Below are positions 63,230 to 64,000 of a stretch of 64,000 bases of DNA, piece by piece. The notes below the pieces were generated by a model that was given only the letters and a program-made list of their open reading frames with translations, was not told where the DNA came from and made no database searches. Every line of letters begins with the position of its first letter. Positions within the stretch are counted from its first letter, which is position 1. This DNA comes from UTCHB3 sp964371075 (GTDB lineage: Bacteria; Bacteroidota; Ignavibacteria; Ignavibacteriales; Ignavibacteriaceae). The position numbers and the translations under genes were made by a program. The stretch lies in contig CAYJKN010000004.1 in the NCBI GenBank assembly GCA_964371075.1, forward strand, positions 62,001-126,000, read 5' to 3'.

Positions 63230-63923
63230 TTTAGAAAATAACGAAAGTAATAATACTCAAAATACTGACGAAACAAGCGTTAACAACGGTAAAGATGATT
63301 ATAATTATGAGGCTACCGAAGAGAATCAACTTTTTGGCACTTTGAGTCTTTCAATAGATTCAATGAACAACGAGATTGAGGAAATAAAAAAAAAATATGA
63401 AAAATCCTTATCCGATGCTGAAAAAGAGGTTGATAAGGTAAATAAATCACTTATAAAACTTCAAAAAAAAATTAAAACACTTTCGAATGAAAAGTCATCT
63501 TATTTACTTTTTTTTGGTTTATTTGCCTCAATTCTTTCGTTCTTTAGCATAGAGTTACAGATTTTCAAAACCGTTCATAGCTTTTGGAAGTTAACTGGTT
63601 TATCAATGATTTTTTTGTCGTTGATGCTTCTGTTTAATGTTGTAATTTATCACTTATCGCATTTACCACCATCCGAAGATAAAAATAAAGTTGAAACTCT
63701 TTACATGGTACTTGGAATTTGCTTTTTGGCTGGAATATTTTTTTCATTTTTGGGTAGTGATAAAATTGTGCAAGTGGCACCGAATAAACTGGGAAATGAA
63801 GTTGAATATTATGAGCAGCGAAAGTTGTTTGATGCAGGATTTGACAAAAAGAACGAATCTACCTATTTAATGTCAGACTCATTGATGCGTTCATCCGATA
63901 GTATTAAGAGTAAACAACAGTAA
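63213..63923 (+). CDS. Coiled-coil membrane protein, 236 residues, in defence island
   Basis: Starts at ATG 63213 inside the preceding gene (TTG 63207 is also in frame). An acidic, Asn-rich head of ~45 residues (NNLENNESNNTQNTDE) is followed by a coiled coil (~50-95: EIEEIKKKYEKSLSDAEKEV and KSLIKLQKKIKTL). Three or four membrane helices occupy ~100-185 (YLLFFGLFASILSFF, LTGLSMIFLSLMLLFNVVIY, YMVLGICFLAGIFFSFLG), and a polar tail ends it. Family not recognised. The form resembles membrane-anchored effectors or sensors in defence loci, but this is only a guess. Confidence 0.65.
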   Translation: MLPKNNLENNESNNTQNTDETSVNNGKDDYNYEATEENQLFGTLSLSIDSMNNEIEEIKKKYEKSLSDAEKEVDKVNKSLIKLQKKIKTLSNEKSSYLLFFGLFASILSFFSIELQIFKTVHSFWKLTGLSMIFLSLMLLFNVVIYHLSHLPPSEDKNKVETLYMVLGICFLAGIFFSFLGSDKIVQVAPNKLGNEVEYYEQRKLFDAGFDKKNESTYLMSDSLMRSSDSIKSKQQ

Positions 63924-64000
63924 ACACATCTTGCTGAGTCTCAAACTTGTATTGTTAACAAATTTGAAATTGCTTATTGAAAAATTATTTAGTCAGCTAG

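Overview
The window comes from an AT-rich, Gram-negative bacterium of the Bacteroidota/Chlorobiota lineage, most plausibly an Ignavibacteria-type organism (inference). Supporting marks are: type IX secretion (T9SS) C-terminal sorting domains of the QNYPNPFNP class on four secreted proteins; a fused LpxC-FabZ; lipid A and heptose genes; a TamB protein; and the variant GlmU-like nucleotidyltransferase seen in that lineage. All convincing genes lie on the + strand except one acetyltransferase at 44427-44846. I see no rRNA, tRNA, CRISPR array, insertion sequence or phage integration module.

Layout. 1-420: 3' end of an RsmI-type rRNA methyltransferase. 421-1037: repeat island. 1038-3131: secreted 14-repeat propeller protein with a T9SS tail. 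3132-4181: large repeat island. 4182-20439: long run of close or overlapping genes for the cell envelope and housekeeping (lpxC-fabZ, lpxA, lipoate/octanoate transferase, panB, a secreted propeller protein, rfaE1, rfaE2, tamB, rnr, and a metallopeptidase-TolB propeller-Omp85 fusion). 20783-26101: T9SS cargo cluster built by duplication; two paralogues share promoter leader, coding region and terminator, a third gene shares only the C-terminal half and terminator, and a tail-fibre-like gene with an apparent ATC start sits among them. 26291-44096: housekeeping and membrane genes (L31, GlmU-like, rsmB, rodZ, ligA, STAS, two sodium/solute symporters, HAD phosphatase, 7TM-HD phosphodiesterase, XerC/D, ABC exporter, two lipoproteins). 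44097-45507: two repeat islands flanking the acetyltransferase. 45508-52219: complete Fe-S assembly operon (sufB, C, D, S, U, a DUF59/SufT-like gene, a bacilliredoxin) ending in an Rrf2 regulator with three cysteines. 52220-52993: another repeat island. 52994-63923: defence island.

The defence island is the most unusual part. It holds a broken PLD-type gene, then an intact PLD-nuclease/SF2-helicase, a large Eco57I-type adenine methyltransferase, an OLD-family ATPase with a TOPRIM nuclease domain, and an unusually short UvrD-like helicase overlapping it by 4 nt (a Gabija-like pair). Two unrecognised genes follow, one encoding a coiled-coil membrane protein. The PLD-helicase and methyltransferase look like a two-gene restriction-type unit related to DISARM/NgoAVII-like ATP-dependent systems but without the other DISARM genes.

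Five intergenic islands carry the same interspersed repeat families (GC-rich hairpin units, 'attcgtagcgtcccgattgcc' units, 'cacggattatcacggattgcc' units), always at transcription-unit boundaries and never inside the tightly packed operons.
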